Shown piece by piece: positions 1 to 9,889 of a stretch of 64,000 nt of DNA. The notes under the pieces are model-generated. The model ran no database searches. It was not told the DNA's origin and worked only from the letters and a program-made list of their open reading frames with translations. The translations under genes and the position numbers were made by a program. Source of the stretch: Hermatobates lingyangjiaoensis (lineage: Eukaryota; Arthropoda; Insecta; Hemiptera; Hermatobatidae); NCBI GenBank assembly GCA_026182355.1, contig JAPFBL010000255.1:3658001-3722000 (forward strand), given 5' to 3'. How positions within the stretch are numbered: position 1 is the first letter of the stretch; the number at the start of each line of letters is the position of its first letter.

Positions 1-1479
1 ATCTTGCACATTGTTCATAATAGTTTTACTATATCCTCTTCTCTTTCAGCAGAATTGTTCAAGGAGTTTTAATTACTAGTTTGGATTCTTTGTAATTATA
101 ACAGAATTAAAACCTTCAGGAAATAGTCGTATGAGATCTGATGAAAGAAGGACGCTTTAGTCACAAACTAAAATTTTATCTTATTTTTGTTTTAGTTGAA
201 ATCAACAATAACACCTGTTTCTTTTTATATTCTATTCTACCGAAAACATACCAATAATGCGGCTGTATTCAGTTATTATTGACACACTGTAATGTAAATA
301 CATTACAAAGTATAAATATTTTCGTTTAGTAAGAGGTAACAGTCTCGGAAGGAGATTCATGTGATATGCGTAAGAGAAAGGTAAATTATTTTCTTTTCCT
401 ATTCAGATGTAGATATTAACCAACACAGTGTCTCAAGCACACCAATTAAAACTATTACTAGGATAATTATAGATCCTTCTTCAATTATAAACAATTAAAC
501 AAACAACTTAACAACCGTAGTCTTTCTTAAACAACTTCAGTTTTCCGTATTCAAGACGAATGCGATATATTAGTAATAATGAAAAAGGAGAGATAAACTT
601 AAAAAGTAGTTAATCTCTTTACTTTCCCTATGTCAAGTAAGAATTTCAAACTACGAAAATAATGTCATAATTGTAGAACAACAATACTGGCCATTGTTCA
701 CCATTGAAACTTGTAAAAGAAAAATTCTCGTTTTTTTTGAGAAAAATGAGGTGTTACCTCGTTTTCAAAGAAAGGAGTTTCTTCACCCGGCTGAAAAATT
801 ATAATAATAAAATTTGTAATTTTATCTGTTTGAAATACTGATGTAGGTACGTGGTCTGTCGCATCTTTATTGTACAAACTCTAAGTAACATTTCAAGAAA
901 ATCAGATTTGTTAAAAATAATCTATCCAATTAAAATGAGTATAAATATAATTCAAACATAATTACAAAAGGCTGTATGTAAATTTATAGTTAGATAATTT
1001 AAAAAGAAAATCTTAACAATTTCTAACAACTCAGTAATATGACTTTTCCATAAACTAAAGTGGGTACCAAATAACAAGTTAAAACAAGTTAAATTTTCCA
1101 ACTCTAAAACACACTAAAGTTGAAAGCATATAAATATCAATTACCTATTTTTATCCCACCAATATTTCTGCATGAATATTTAATCAAGAAATAACCAAAA
1201 CAACCATGCTTATGATAACTGACTTTCCCAACATGGGACAATATAGATCTGCTCTTAGCAGGGACATCACTCCCTTCGGAATAAGATGGCTTTTGGACAG
1301 GAAATAGTCTCATGAGATCTCTTTCAAACGTGCTAATTCTCATGAAAATAACAGTGCCAATTCATACAAATATTGTTATATCATTCAATAAATGTTTACA
1401 TAGACTTTTAATTGTTATTGTCTTTCATGTAATTTCAACTTTGAATCAATTTAGAATTCTTTTTACTTTATTTTTAAAA

Positions 1480-1480
<1 letters not shown>
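1..1480. other. AT-rich stretch, no gene seen
   Basis: Only very short open frames rich in rare residues are present. I see no exon with flanking splice signals, no RNA gene and no repeat shared with the rest of the window. Confidence 0.5.

Positions 1481-1483
<3 letters not shown>

Positions 1484-1523
<40 letters not shown>
1484..1523. repeat. (TA)n microsatellite
   Basis: Pure TA run. It forms the left flank of the hairpin insertion at 1557-1754. Open frames of repeated Tyr-Ile across it are low-complexity artefacts. Confidence 0.95.
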
Positions 1524-1526
<3 letters not shown>

Positions 1527-1556
1527 TATACTTTGGGAGCAGACCTTCTTTTAAAC

Positions 1557-1754
1557 ATACCTCATTAAAGATCTTGCCAACATTAAGTTTAGTATGTTTC
1601 CTACATACCTTTTCAAGGTTTCGAATGCTACCTTTCCATCTCTGTGGAAAAATTTTTCCTTTTCCACAGAGATGGAAAGGTAGCATTCGAAACCTTGAAA
1701 AGGTATGTAGGAAACATACTAAACTTAATGTTGGCAAGATCTTTAATGAGGTAT
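1557..1754. repeat. Perfect 95-bp inverted repeat in TA tracts
   Basis: Arms 1557-1651 and 1660-1754 are exact reverse complements separated by 8 bases. Both outer flanks run close to TA tracts. The arms contain a CGAAACC segment but no CTGANGA box, so I do not call a ribozyme here. The layout matches the other inverted-pair insertions in the window. A related end (TTTAAAAGAAGG, GGGAGCAG) recurs on the other strand near 33450. Confidence 0.9.
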
Positions 1755-1777
1755 ATATATATATATATATATATGAA

Positions 1778-1917
1778 TGATCAAAACACAGTATGAAATG
1801 GAAAAAAAAGACTAAGATCTTTCAACCGTAACAAGCGGTCTTCGTCAGAGTCAAAACCCAACTCCAGTTGAAAGATCTTAGTCTTTTTTTTTCCATTTCA
1901 TATTTTCCTTTGATCAT
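1778..1917. mobile_element. Inverted pair, ribozyme family 1
   Basis: Left arm (about 1778-1827) and right arm (about 1868-1917) are reverse complements around AAAGATCTTAGTC and a CATTTCATA block. The right arm is truncated just before the catalytic core; the left arm keeps it. The right arm continues into the family 1 tail, a small hairpin TTTCAC...GTGAAA near 1928-1947, and then (TA)n. Confidence 0.8.
1810..1852 (-). ncRNA. Hammerhead-like ribozyme, family 1
   Basis: Read on the minus strand: GACT (helix I), CTGACGA, an extra A, helix II GACCG/CGGTT, GAAA, palindromic GATC within AGATCT, TT, then AGTC closing helix I. The predicted cleavage point follows the second T, before AGTC. The core bases match the hammerhead consensus except for the one-base insertion before helix II. 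Activity is not shown by sequence alone. Confidence 0.65.
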
Positions 1918-2018
1918 TGATTATTGTTTCACGTGTTTATGTGAAACTTGTAAATATATATATATATATTCAATGTTTTGTTATTGAGGGCTAGGTCAAA
2001 TAAAAGAAAATAAACTCC

Positions 2019-2068
2019 TTTCTAGGCCGACGTTTCGATGTATTTGTACATCATCTTCAGGGCTAAAA
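2019..2068 (-). ncRNA. Hammerhead-like ribozyme, family 2 (left arm)
   Basis: Minus strand: helix I TTTTA-GCC with GGC-C-TAGAAA, CTGAAGA, an extra T, helix II GATGT/ACATC, GAAA, then CGTC. A-C-G-T forms a minimal palindromic helix III and the following C is the expected H17, giving the favoured GTC cleavage triplet. Confidence 0.68.
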
Positions 2069-2189
2069 TTAGAGTAAGACTATAATACATTTATCAAAAC
2101 AATCTACAACTCACATAGAGAAGACGACTCACTCACTCTCTATGTGAGTTGTAGATTGTTTTGATAAATGTATTATAGTCTTACTCTAA

Positions 2190-2239
2190 TTTTAGCCCTG
2201 AAGATGATGTACAAATACATCGAAATGTCGGCCTAGAAA
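2190..2239 (+). ncRNA. Hammerhead-like ribozyme, family 2 (right arm)
   Basis: Mirror copy of 2019-2068 in the plus orientation. It has the same helix I, CTGAAGA, extra T and helix II GATGT/ACATC, but GAAATGTC replaces GAAACGTC. That change breaks the ACGT palindrome while keeping the GTC triplet. Confidence 0.62.
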
Positions 2240-2387
2240 GGAGTTTATTTTCTTTTATTTGACCTAGCCCTCAATAACAAAACATTGAATAGAATAGAAG
2301 AGGTTAATAACAATTTCTGAGTTTATATATATATATATATATACACTTTAACACATAGAAAAGAACACAGAAAGACACTACAGAACT

Positions 2388-2428
2388 CACTTCGATATTT
2401 CGACATCCGTAGTCATCGGGAAGAAGTG
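2388..2428 (-). ncRNA. Diverged hammerhead-like motif (near family 4)
   Basis: Minus strand: CACTTC/GAAGTG helix I, CCGATGA in place of CTGANGA, a short GAC/GTC stem, GAAA, TAT, C. The same plan as family 4 with a U4-to-C change that should abolish activity. TA tracts flank it. Confidence 0.45.
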
Positions 2429-2454
2429 CGAAGTACTCGCGTTGAGAAGCAAAC

Positions 2455-2456
2455 TG

Positions 2457-2494
<38 letters not shown>

Positions 2495-2517
2495 TATATA
2501 TATTTATATATATATGA
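2455..2517. repeat. (TA)n microsatellite, slightly interrupted
   Basis: TA run with a few TT/AA interruptions, between the decayed family 4-like motif and a family 1 derivative. Confidence 0.9.
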
Positions 2518-2645
2518 TTAAACCACAATATGAAATAGGAAAACAAAACGGTTGAAAGATTTTAGTCTTGTTTTCCCGTTTCATATTTTGGTTTGAACGT
2601 TGATTGTTATTTCACGTGTTTATATGAAATCTTTTTATATATATA
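2518..2645 (+). mobile_element. Family 1 derivative lacking the core
   Basis: Has CACAATATGAAAT on the left, then GGTTGAAAG and TTAGTC, the CATATTTTGGTTTGA block and the terminal hairpin TTTCAC...ATGAAA, followed by TA repeats. The CTGANGA box is deleted, so no ribozyme is called. Confidence 0.65.
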
Positions 2646-3104
2646 TATTTCAAGTCGTCTGCTCACCATATCACTTACTTTCCGTAGGACATGAATTAAA
2701 CGAGTCCAAATATTGAACATGAGTCCTGGTCTGTAGTTTCCATTGTTGTTTATTTCTTTTGCTAAATTATATATATATTGATGTAGGAGGGGAGCAATTC
2801 TTCACCTAGACACATTTCATTAAATCACACAGCAGCTTTTGTGTTCACGACTTTTATGCTCGTCTGCTTTGTTCTTTTAATGATTTTACAGAGGGCTGGT
2901 GTTAGCTTCTAAATCATCTGTCCAGGAAACATACTAAAAGATCAATATAACACAAACCAACAGCACACAGATACATAAACACAGAGAGGGACACTTTGAC
3001 ATGAATTTTTTCCAATTACATTTACATATAAATTTATTTTAACATAGATTTTTGTTTTAATGTTGTAACTGTTGTTTGTTTGTTTATTTTTCAATGCCCA
3101 TAGT

Positions 3105-3430
3105 TAAGCTTTTACTTTTCTGCTGTTCCAGTAGCGGAAAGTGTGGATCATATATTATTTTGCACCAATTTGAGGAAAGCATGGTAATATGTTATGGTTG
3201 ACTCTACATTGGGACCCCTAAAGTTTGCTTCACTCAAGTTTATTATAGCAGGGATTGTTAACCTCTTCTAGTACCGTACAGGCCCTGGACCACAAGCTTA
3301 ATATGCTCTCAGAGGGACGACGTGCTAGGATTTTTTAACCTCCCATGTGAAACATCGAGGGCGAGAGTGAGAATCAAACCTGCATTTACCAGCTCTGAGA
3401 CGAGCAGGTAAGCCACTTTAAACATTTTAT
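3105..3430 (-). repeat. tRNA-related SINE-like repeat, copy 1
   Basis: On the minus strand this carries GGTTTGATTCTC, a good match to a Pol III B box, preceded by a tRNA-like segment (GTGGCTTACC, CTGGTAAATGC). Two other diverged copies lie at 32290-32660 and 37425-37725; shared blocks include GTACAGG, GCTTAA, GGGACGA and GAGTGAGAATC on the plus strand. Too degenerate to be a functional tRNA. Confidence 0.65.
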
Positions 3431-4149
3431 AAATGACATAACTTTTTAAAGGACTACCCAGGCCCCAAAAGTGTTGGTTCATCATGTCACTTGTAATTGT
3501 TGATTTATCATGATTTATTACAAAGTGTTCTAAGATTAATTACTCTATCTCGAAGGTGTGATTTGCAACATATTTAATTTCGTTTTAAGTAAGTAAAACT
3601 TGCTTAGAAATGCGTAATCTAATAAACGGATTTGAAGAACCAATTTTAAAATAGATGGATATTAATAGACCCAATACACTTCATACAGGGCGTAGAGTCT
3701 AGTTAACAATATACATTGATATGAAGAAATATTTATCAACACCCGTATAAGTAAAATAAGAAAAAATATTTTAAATTTGAATATTTTATAAACCATCATC
3801 ATTTATAAAACTATCGTAAACAAATGATGTGATATTGACAACTGATAGAGAAGCGTCACAGTTTTGACTGCGAACGCTGGCACATGTGCTGTCTTACGCA
3901 AACAGCGATTTGCGTAGGATGTTTCAAAGGCAAGGTGACTGTCATTGCCAGACGTTATTATTTCATTGTTGTTGCTTTTTTTAACAAATGTTAGATCAAA
4001 TATCTACTCAGCCTAACGAGCTCTTTGTTAAAAGAAGGATTAGTCAGGAAAAACATACTAAAATCTTCATTTTTATAATTACACATTTTTGTTTAATCGT
4101 AATAACTAAATTTTTACATAGTTGATTCTATCGTGTGAAAAAAATAAAA

Positions 4150-4400
4150 AAATATATTATCTATATATATATACAAGATTTCACATAAACACGTGAAATA
4201 ACAATCAATGATCTTTGCCCGGTTGAGATTGTTGTTCCTTTAAATAATGTAAATTTCTTTCTTCGTCAAAAAATTCTTCCTTCTGCCTATGAAAGTTGTT
4301 TTAAAATAAAACCGAAACGTCGGCAATGAGAGTTTGATTTTTGAACCTAGAAAATTTGACCGAATCCCGATTAGAAAACACACCTATTCTATCAAGCGGT
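4150..4400 (+). mobile_element. Family 7 element end with family 1 tail
   Basis: Begins beside TA repeats with the reversed family 1 tail (TTTCACATAAACACGTGAAA), continues into a segment about 150 bases long shared with 42245-42490, then a conserved end block (CCCGATTAG, ACACACCTATTCTATC) shared with 21135-21380 and 42080-42485, and stops at the TA tract at 4420. Confidence 0.7.
4284..4325 (+). ncRNA. Hammerhead-like motif, family 7 (non-canonical core)
   Basis: TGCC/GGCA helix I, a GTTTT/AAAAC hairpin directly before GAAA, then CGTC, so helix III and the GTC triplet match the other families. TATGAAA stands where CTGANGA is expected. Either a variant core or an inactive derivative. Confidence 0.4.
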
Positions 4401-4419
4401 CGATATATTATTGAATCTG

Positions 4420-4474
<55 letters not shown>
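4420..4474. repeat. (TA)n microsatellite
   Basis: About 55 bases of pure TA, the junction between a family 7 end and the family 4 inverted repeat. Confidence 0.95.
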
Positions 4475-4478
<4 letters not shown>

Positions 4479-4618
4479 ACAAAGACTCACTTTTCAATAT
4501 TTCGACGGTAATATTGTCATATATAGACAGTTGACTGTCGTCCCTCCGTCAATTACTGTCACTTCTCCTGAGGACGACCGCCATTACGGTCGAAATATTG
4601 AAAAGTGAGTCTTTTTTG
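4474..4618. mobile_element. Partial inverted pair, ribozyme family 4
   Basis: The left arm (AAAGACTCACTTTTCAATAT then TTCGAC) is the reverse complement of the right arm end. The left arm is truncated inside helix II, so only the right arm has a full core. The right side continues into a tail with TGTCCTGCCGGACCGTTTT and then TA repeats. Confidence 0.8.
4560..4607 (+). ncRNA. Hammerhead-like ribozyme, family 4
   Basis: Helix I CACTTCTC pairs with GAAAAGTG over eight positions with one mismatch. Then CTGAGGA, an extra C, helix II GACCG/CGGTC (five perfect pairs, six-base loop), GAAA, a minimal ATAT helix III, and T as H17. One of the two best structural matches in the window. Confidence 0.72.
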
Positions 4619-4763
4619 TGTTTCTGTTTATGTGTCACTGCTTATTTTAATTGTTATTTGTCCTGCCGGACCGTTTTTCGTTTATAATGGTATATATATG
4701 TCTGTTTAATATGCATTTCAAAATGCCTTTTACATATAAATATGTATGTCCGGTTGGGTTTTT

Positions 4764-4806
4764 GATTCTGACGAAGACTGCTTGTTACGGTTGAAAGATC
4801 TTAGTC
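4764..4806 (+). ncRNA. Hammerhead-like ribozyme, family 1
   Basis: GATT/AGTC helix I (one wobble), CTGACGA, extra A, helix II GACTG/CGGTT with wobble pairs, GAAA, palindromic AGATCT, T. Followed by the family 1 tail and the TA tract at 4842-4885. Confidence 0.6.
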
Positions 4807-4839
4807 TTTTTTCCCCATCTCATATTGTGGTTTGATCAT

Positions 4840-4841
<2 letters not shown>

Positions 4842-4885
<44 letters not shown>
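4842..4885. repeat. (TA)n microsatellite
   Basis: Pure TA run directly after the family 1 tail. Confidence 0.95.
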
Positions 4886-4887
<2 letters not shown>

Positions 4888-4899
4888 GTTTACTATGTT

Positions 4900-6770
4900 T
4901 TTAAAAATGTCTTTTACATATAAATGTAAGTCCAGTAATATTATTTTCATTTAAATTAAATTTTCATATCTTAATATCATATAAATTATTAGTCTTAATA
5001 ATTTATATGATCATTAAGATCGGTCCTGTGAAGTTTTAGATGGGTTAAAATATAAATGAAATGAACTTCATTTACAAATATAAATGAAATGTATACTGAA
5101 GATGTAATACTTTTTTGCTTTAAACTAGTGTTACTTCAAATTTTTGCATTTAGCAGTCATTCAATGAAAATGTTTTCACATAAATAATTTTGAATCAATT
5201 TCATTAAAATAATATATACTTATATAAGCCTTCTTAATCTACTAAAAGTATATTTTATAAATTTTATATGATGCCTTCTCCATTAGAAATAAAAGCATGA
5301 AACTCTGAAGATAGGGGAAATGAGATTTGAAATTAATAACTAAAGCAAAAGTTAATAACTAATATTAATAACTAGATAGCAATCAAGTAAAACCGTTTCA
5401 GAAACCCTCCAAATTAGAGCTTTCGAACAAGTAGATAAAACTGCAAAGCAACAATTAGTAGACTTTGTCAATTCTGATAACACACTCAGGCAATTTACTT
5501 AAAGCCCATCGTCAAAGCATTCAGTGAGTAATGAGTGATTGATTTCTCTTTACAAATTATGGAACTAATCCGCCCAAGAAGAGGCGGGTGCAAGAGTAAA
5601 TATTTTCAAGTTATTGTTCTGTACATTATCAAAATTAAGTATTTAACTTTTTAATAATTCACTCATTATATATTTGAAAAAATTAATATATAACCAAATT
5701 CTTCTCTTGAAGAGTTAATAAAATATCTTTTAAAGTTACATTTTTTAGTTAGAATTTACGTAAGGTGACGTCGGTTTCAATGAGGATTAAGTATTCAGTG
5801 CAGATTAGGGTTTCGAAACTTCTTTATGATTCCTTGAAAGAAAAATGATATGCCATCTGCGCCCTACAATTTTCAAAGTTGATTTTGTAAATAAGTAATT
5901 GAAACACATAGAAGAAAAAGTCCTGAATAAGTGAAATGGTATCATTATACTTTTAAAGGAGCCGTTGTTATAGTAAATAATTGTCTTATATTCAGGTTAA
6001 TATAAAAAAAATTAAGTTGTTTTAAGTTTTTCTAGAATCGAATGCTCTAGAACTTGTAATAATTATGCACTCAACTCCAGTATATATATGGTAGGTTCAT
6101 TCTGGCCGTAAATTAATAAACTATGTTTACTAAAACTGTTGATAAGAAACTGTTGATAAGGTTCAAACTATTTCAAAATAAAATTTTATCATTCAATTTT
6201 ACAGGATTAGTTTTCGAAGAAACATATCATATTAAGATATGATATTTTCATATTTTATTATTAACTGATTTGCTCATTTACGAGTACAAACTTGATATAT
6301 AGGCAAATAAAAACATTAGATTCTTTTTAAACCAATAAAAAACTATGATTTAATTGTAAAATTTCATTTTTTTTTTAGAGAAAATAGAAAGATTTAGGAA
6401 ATTGGATGGAAAAAGAGGAAATTGGTTAGTATAATCATGATTTTCTTTAATTCAGATATTAGTGTTTTGTAGGTTCATTTATTTCTGATCTGAATGAATG
6501 TACAATTCTTATATTATTGAATGAGTATGGCTTACCGTTCACCAAAACTATTTTTCTAAATACAAATGAATGAGTTTTACCATTCGGACAAGTTAATTAA
6601 TATGTGTTTTCATTAGAACACCGTTTCACAATCTGGGCTACTTATAGAAAATAACTATAGCTTGGTAGCCGTTTAGAAAAACACAAAAACGATTAATAAT
6701 AGCGAATAATATCTTTTTTTTTCTATATAATTGAATTCAGTGCTATATTTTATACATTACTTCAGTTTAC
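4900..6770. other. Intergenic, nothing recognised
   Basis: AT-rich unique-looking sequence with no credible exon, RNA gene or repeat. Confidence 0.5.
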
Positions 6771-6780
6771 CTGACTTTAA

Positions 6781-6943
6781 TCAATGATTAAACCACAATA
6801 AGAATGGGAAAACAAGACTAAGATCTTTCAACCGTAACAAGCGGTCTTCGTCAGAGTCAAAAACCCAACTTTAGTCTTGTTTTCCCATTCTTATTGTGGT
6901 TTAATCATTGATTGTTGTTTCACGTGTTTATGTGAAATCTTTT
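6781..6943. mobile_element. Inverted pair, ribozyme family 1
   Basis: Arms 6781-6821 and about 6870-6911 are reverse complements. The left arm carries a complete core; the right arm is truncated before it and runs into the tail with the terminal hairpin TTTCAC...GTGAAA (about 6918-6937). Confidence 0.8.
6816..6858 (-). ncRNA. Hammerhead-like ribozyme, family 1
   Basis: Minus strand, identical in core to 1810-1852: GACT/AGTC helix I, CTGACGA, extra A, GACCG/CGGTT, GAAA, AGATCT, T. Confidence 0.65.
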
Positions 6944-7224
6944 TACTGACTTTAATGTATATTTGCAATACAATAATTAATTGAATTTCATCTTCAATGA
7001 AATGTCCATTGGAAAATCACTGTGCAATCTACTTCCCATCAAACACTGTGCAGTGGTATATTTCAGTCAAATTTGCCTACAGGAAGATTTGCTGACGTCC
7101 TTCATACAGCCAAATAAGGAAATTTAACGGATATACAAATAGATTTACAAATGTATAAATAAAGTAAACATTTTCAACTGTTGCATGGAAGTTAATGTTT
7201 ATTTCACATGTTCATTGAATAATC

Positions 7225-7229
7225 TTTAT

Positions 7230-7260
<31 letters not shown>

Positions 7261-7332
7261 TTTGATCATTCATTGTTATTTCACGTGTTTATGTGAAATC
7301 TTTATATATATATATATATATATATATATTTT
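7225..7332. repeat. TA tracts around a family 1 tail
   Basis: Two TA runs (about 7227-7260 and 7303-7330) enclose a lone family 1 tail containing GATCATTCATTG and the hairpin TTTCAC...GTGAAA. Confidence 0.8.
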
Positions 7333-7334
7333 TC

Positions 7335-7525
7335 ACTTGATAAACGGAAAGACGATCCAAACTGGACAAACTGGGTTACTAGCCGTTGCGTCTACAATGT
7401 GCTTGGTCTCCCTTTCTCTTTTCTCCTGAAGACGGATTACCCGAAAATTTGAGTCTGTAAGTGTGTTTCTCTTAGTTTCTGTGCTACCTATCTTCAATTT
7501 TGAACTGTTATATATATATATAAAT
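7335..7525 (+). mobile_element. Family 5 (PLE) 3' end fragment
   Basis: Shares GCTTGGTCTCCC, CTCCTGAAGACGG and TGAGTCTGTAAGTGTG with the PLE 3' region at 56750-56830, and ends in a TA tract. No open frame. Confidence 0.65.
7421..7455 (+). ncRNA. Hammerhead-like motif, family 5, weak
   Basis: CTC/GAG helix I, CTGAAGA, extra C, a very short GG/CC helix II, GAAA, AATT, T. Helix II is weaker than in the copies at 23031 and 56781. Confidence 0.45.
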
Positions 7526-7563
7526 TAAACAACCACAAGAAACAAATATAGATTAGATACAAT

Positions 7564-7599
7564 GATCTAAGGCCTTTCGTTACAACATCATCAGAGAGC
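7564..7599 (-). ncRNA. Hammerhead-like ribozyme, family 3 (left arm)
   Basis: Same core as the right arm copy. Helix I is GCTCT against AGATC, so one substitution disrupts a helix I pair. Confidence 0.55.
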
Positions 7600-7710
7600 T
7601 AAATGAACTAAACAAAAAATATAATGACAAGTTAACCTGGTTATTATATTTTAAACCAATATCCAACAACCAGGTTAACTTGTTATTATATTTTTTGTTT
7701 AGTTCATTTA

Positions 7711-7746
7711 GCTCTCTGATGATGTTGTAACGAAAGGCCTTAGAGC
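7711..7746 (+). ncRNA. Hammerhead-like ribozyme, family 3 (right arm)
   Basis: Helix I GCTCT/AGAGC (five perfect pairs), CTGATGA, extra T, helix II GTT/AAC with a GT loop, GAAA, palindromic AGGCCT as helix III, and T as H17. The compact layout and perfect helix I make this a good candidate for testing. Confidence 0.72.
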
Positions 7747-7849
7747 ATTGTATCTAATATATATTTGTTTATTGTAGTTGTTTAATTCGTATATTATATC
7801 AAGAGTTATTGATGATTAATAATTTTTCATATATATATATATATATATT

Positions 7850-9885
7850 CATGCTCGTAGATAAATTTTTTTAATTAAAAGTTGTAAAAAATACTCTTGA
7901 AATGGTAACTTAATAAATATTCATAAAAATAATGTTTCTGTGAAATTATGTCTCAAAAGGTGCACGAACCAAAAATGGTTGGGTACCGGTGGTCTGTTTA
8001 AAATTACTTCCACCGATTTATATCACAATTATTTTAATAACTTTCAATAGACCGGACTGTTCTGTACCTATACTTGTATGACTCATGTTTAAGAGGTCGG
8101 CGATGTTATGAAAGTCGTGTTTAAAAATGTTTTAACAGCTGGTCCATATGTTGGCGTCCAAACTTTAAGGCCAGCCGACTGCAGGTGTACACTAGAGATC
8201 CAAAATGCTTCTGTCAGATCAAAACAAACCACCTGCACTCTAGCAAATTGGTCATTAAATCTAACTTTCAAAGTTATATAATTAATAGAATATAAGGATT
8301 TATGTTTATTTCTTAATTAATTTACTCGATATAATTGTTCATAATTTTTTACTAAATATTTTAGTAAACTCTAGGATAAAGGATGTTGAATTAAAAAATT
8401 GAATGGATCAAAATTTGGTCAGTCAATTTTATTACACCTCATATATGAAGTTAAACCGGTATCATATGCAGCCGAAGGAATGAAGATTAGAAACATAAGC
8501 TTAAATACTTAAAGTTCACAGAAGGGGTCTTGAAAAATCAGTGGTCGAGAAGTTATATCAGTCTTAAATATTTATTTTATTTTAAAATAAAACAAAACTT
8601 AAGGTCTTGTTAAGTTATTTTTGAATCATAATGGTAAAGTATTTATATCTGGGTAAAATGTTCCAAGGAAGAGTAACGAACTCAGGAAGCCAAGTGCAGG
8701 GCATAACAGCAATCGCCCGCATGCATTAGCACCTTTATCATGCTGGTGATCAATGTCCGTTGTAACCGAAGCAGTCTTCTTCGTGTTTATCTTTGCAAAG
8801 CAGCTGAAGAGGTTGCAACATAACCAAAATAATAGTCGAATGGCCTTCTAACAACGGCTTCTGTCCACCTGCCTTTTCCGCATACTAAATAATGTATTCC
8901 GCATACTAACTTCTAATAATTAATTAAGAAAGACTTTAAACTGGATAAAATCAGTAATTGATTGAATGATGTAATATTCTTTAATCTGAATCAGATTATT
9001 CGTGCTGGATTTTATTTAAATATTGTGTTAAACAATCTTTTAAGTTTTATTTTAATTCAACAGTATTTATAAAATGTGAAGTGGCCTTCACTCAACTGTA
9101 CTATAAATAACATAATATCAAACTAGCTGAGAATCATTTGAGTTCTGGTTTTATTATAATTTTGCAATCGTGTTAACGTAAAATCAAACTCTCTAGTAAA
9201 GGGTTACAAACACATAGTCCGTCAATTGAATAATTTCATTCGTTTTATTGTTGCAATGTCCCTTCATTTCCCTCTACTCTGCCTCCAGGTACCCACATGT
9301 GCTTTAACTTATATTTACGAGTTTTAATAAAAACTTCTAACCCGTCATTATACCAGACAGCAGCCTGTTTCTAGATATCATGACGCTTTTCTAGATCCCA
9401 GATATTATTTGTGATCAATTCTATGTCCTCTGTACAATACACAATGAGGAGCGTTATAGCTATCAAAATATTAACCAATTTATTAATACTAGTTTGATAA
9501 AACTGTTTCACAATTTTCTCCCATAAAGGCATTTTTATTTTGTTCATTACAAACTCAAACAGTAGTGCCGTAAGACTAACTTAACAGAAAATGTTACCTA
9601 TTGTCACCAGAAAAATAGCTTAAAATTAGTAGCGGTTTTGTCATAAAGAAAGAAAAGTACTCTTTCCAAAAACAAAGATTCTTAATCAACCATAATGACA
9701 TATCTGATAGTGAGATTTTTGAGCGGAACAACATGAAGATTGATTATAAGACCTTGTTTAGACAACATCATGATTTGCGTTTGCTTTTTTAATTTTAAGA
9801 ATTGTATTCTTCTTATGGATAATATTAACTGTGTATAATAACATTCATTATTTTTTTATTAAACATATTAATTATATAATTTTCC
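7850..9885. other. Intergenic, nothing recognised
   Basis: A TA tract at about 7830-7848 opens the stretch. No gene or repeat family is recognised in the rest. Confidence 0.45.
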
Positions 9886-9889
9886 TAAA

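Larger units (their letters stand above)
1967..2291. mobile_element. Inverted pair, ribozyme family 2
   Basis: Arms 1967-2121 and 2137-2291 are about 99% reverse-complementary with a 15-base spacer. Each arm carries a ribozyme-like core pointing outward. One clear difference lies inside the core: GAAACGTC on the left arm and GAAATGTC on the right. TA tracts lie just outside both ends. No coding sequence is recognisable in the arms. Confidence 0.9.
7523..7787. mobile_element. Inverted pair, ribozyme family 3
   Basis: Arms 7523-7642 and 7668-7787 are largely reverse-complementary around a 25-base spacer, with a TA tract on the left. Each arm carries a CTGATGA core pointing outward. No coding potential in the arms. 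Confidence 0.9.

Noticed and set aside
3105..3430. Possible functional tRNA on the minus strand
   Set aside because: B box is good but the acceptor stem and anticodon arm do not pair; treated as a SINE head.
1312..4608. Open frames with repeated Tyr-Ile (for example near 1500, 4420, 33350, 42490)
   Set aside because: Translations of TA microsatellites; no splice or coding support.
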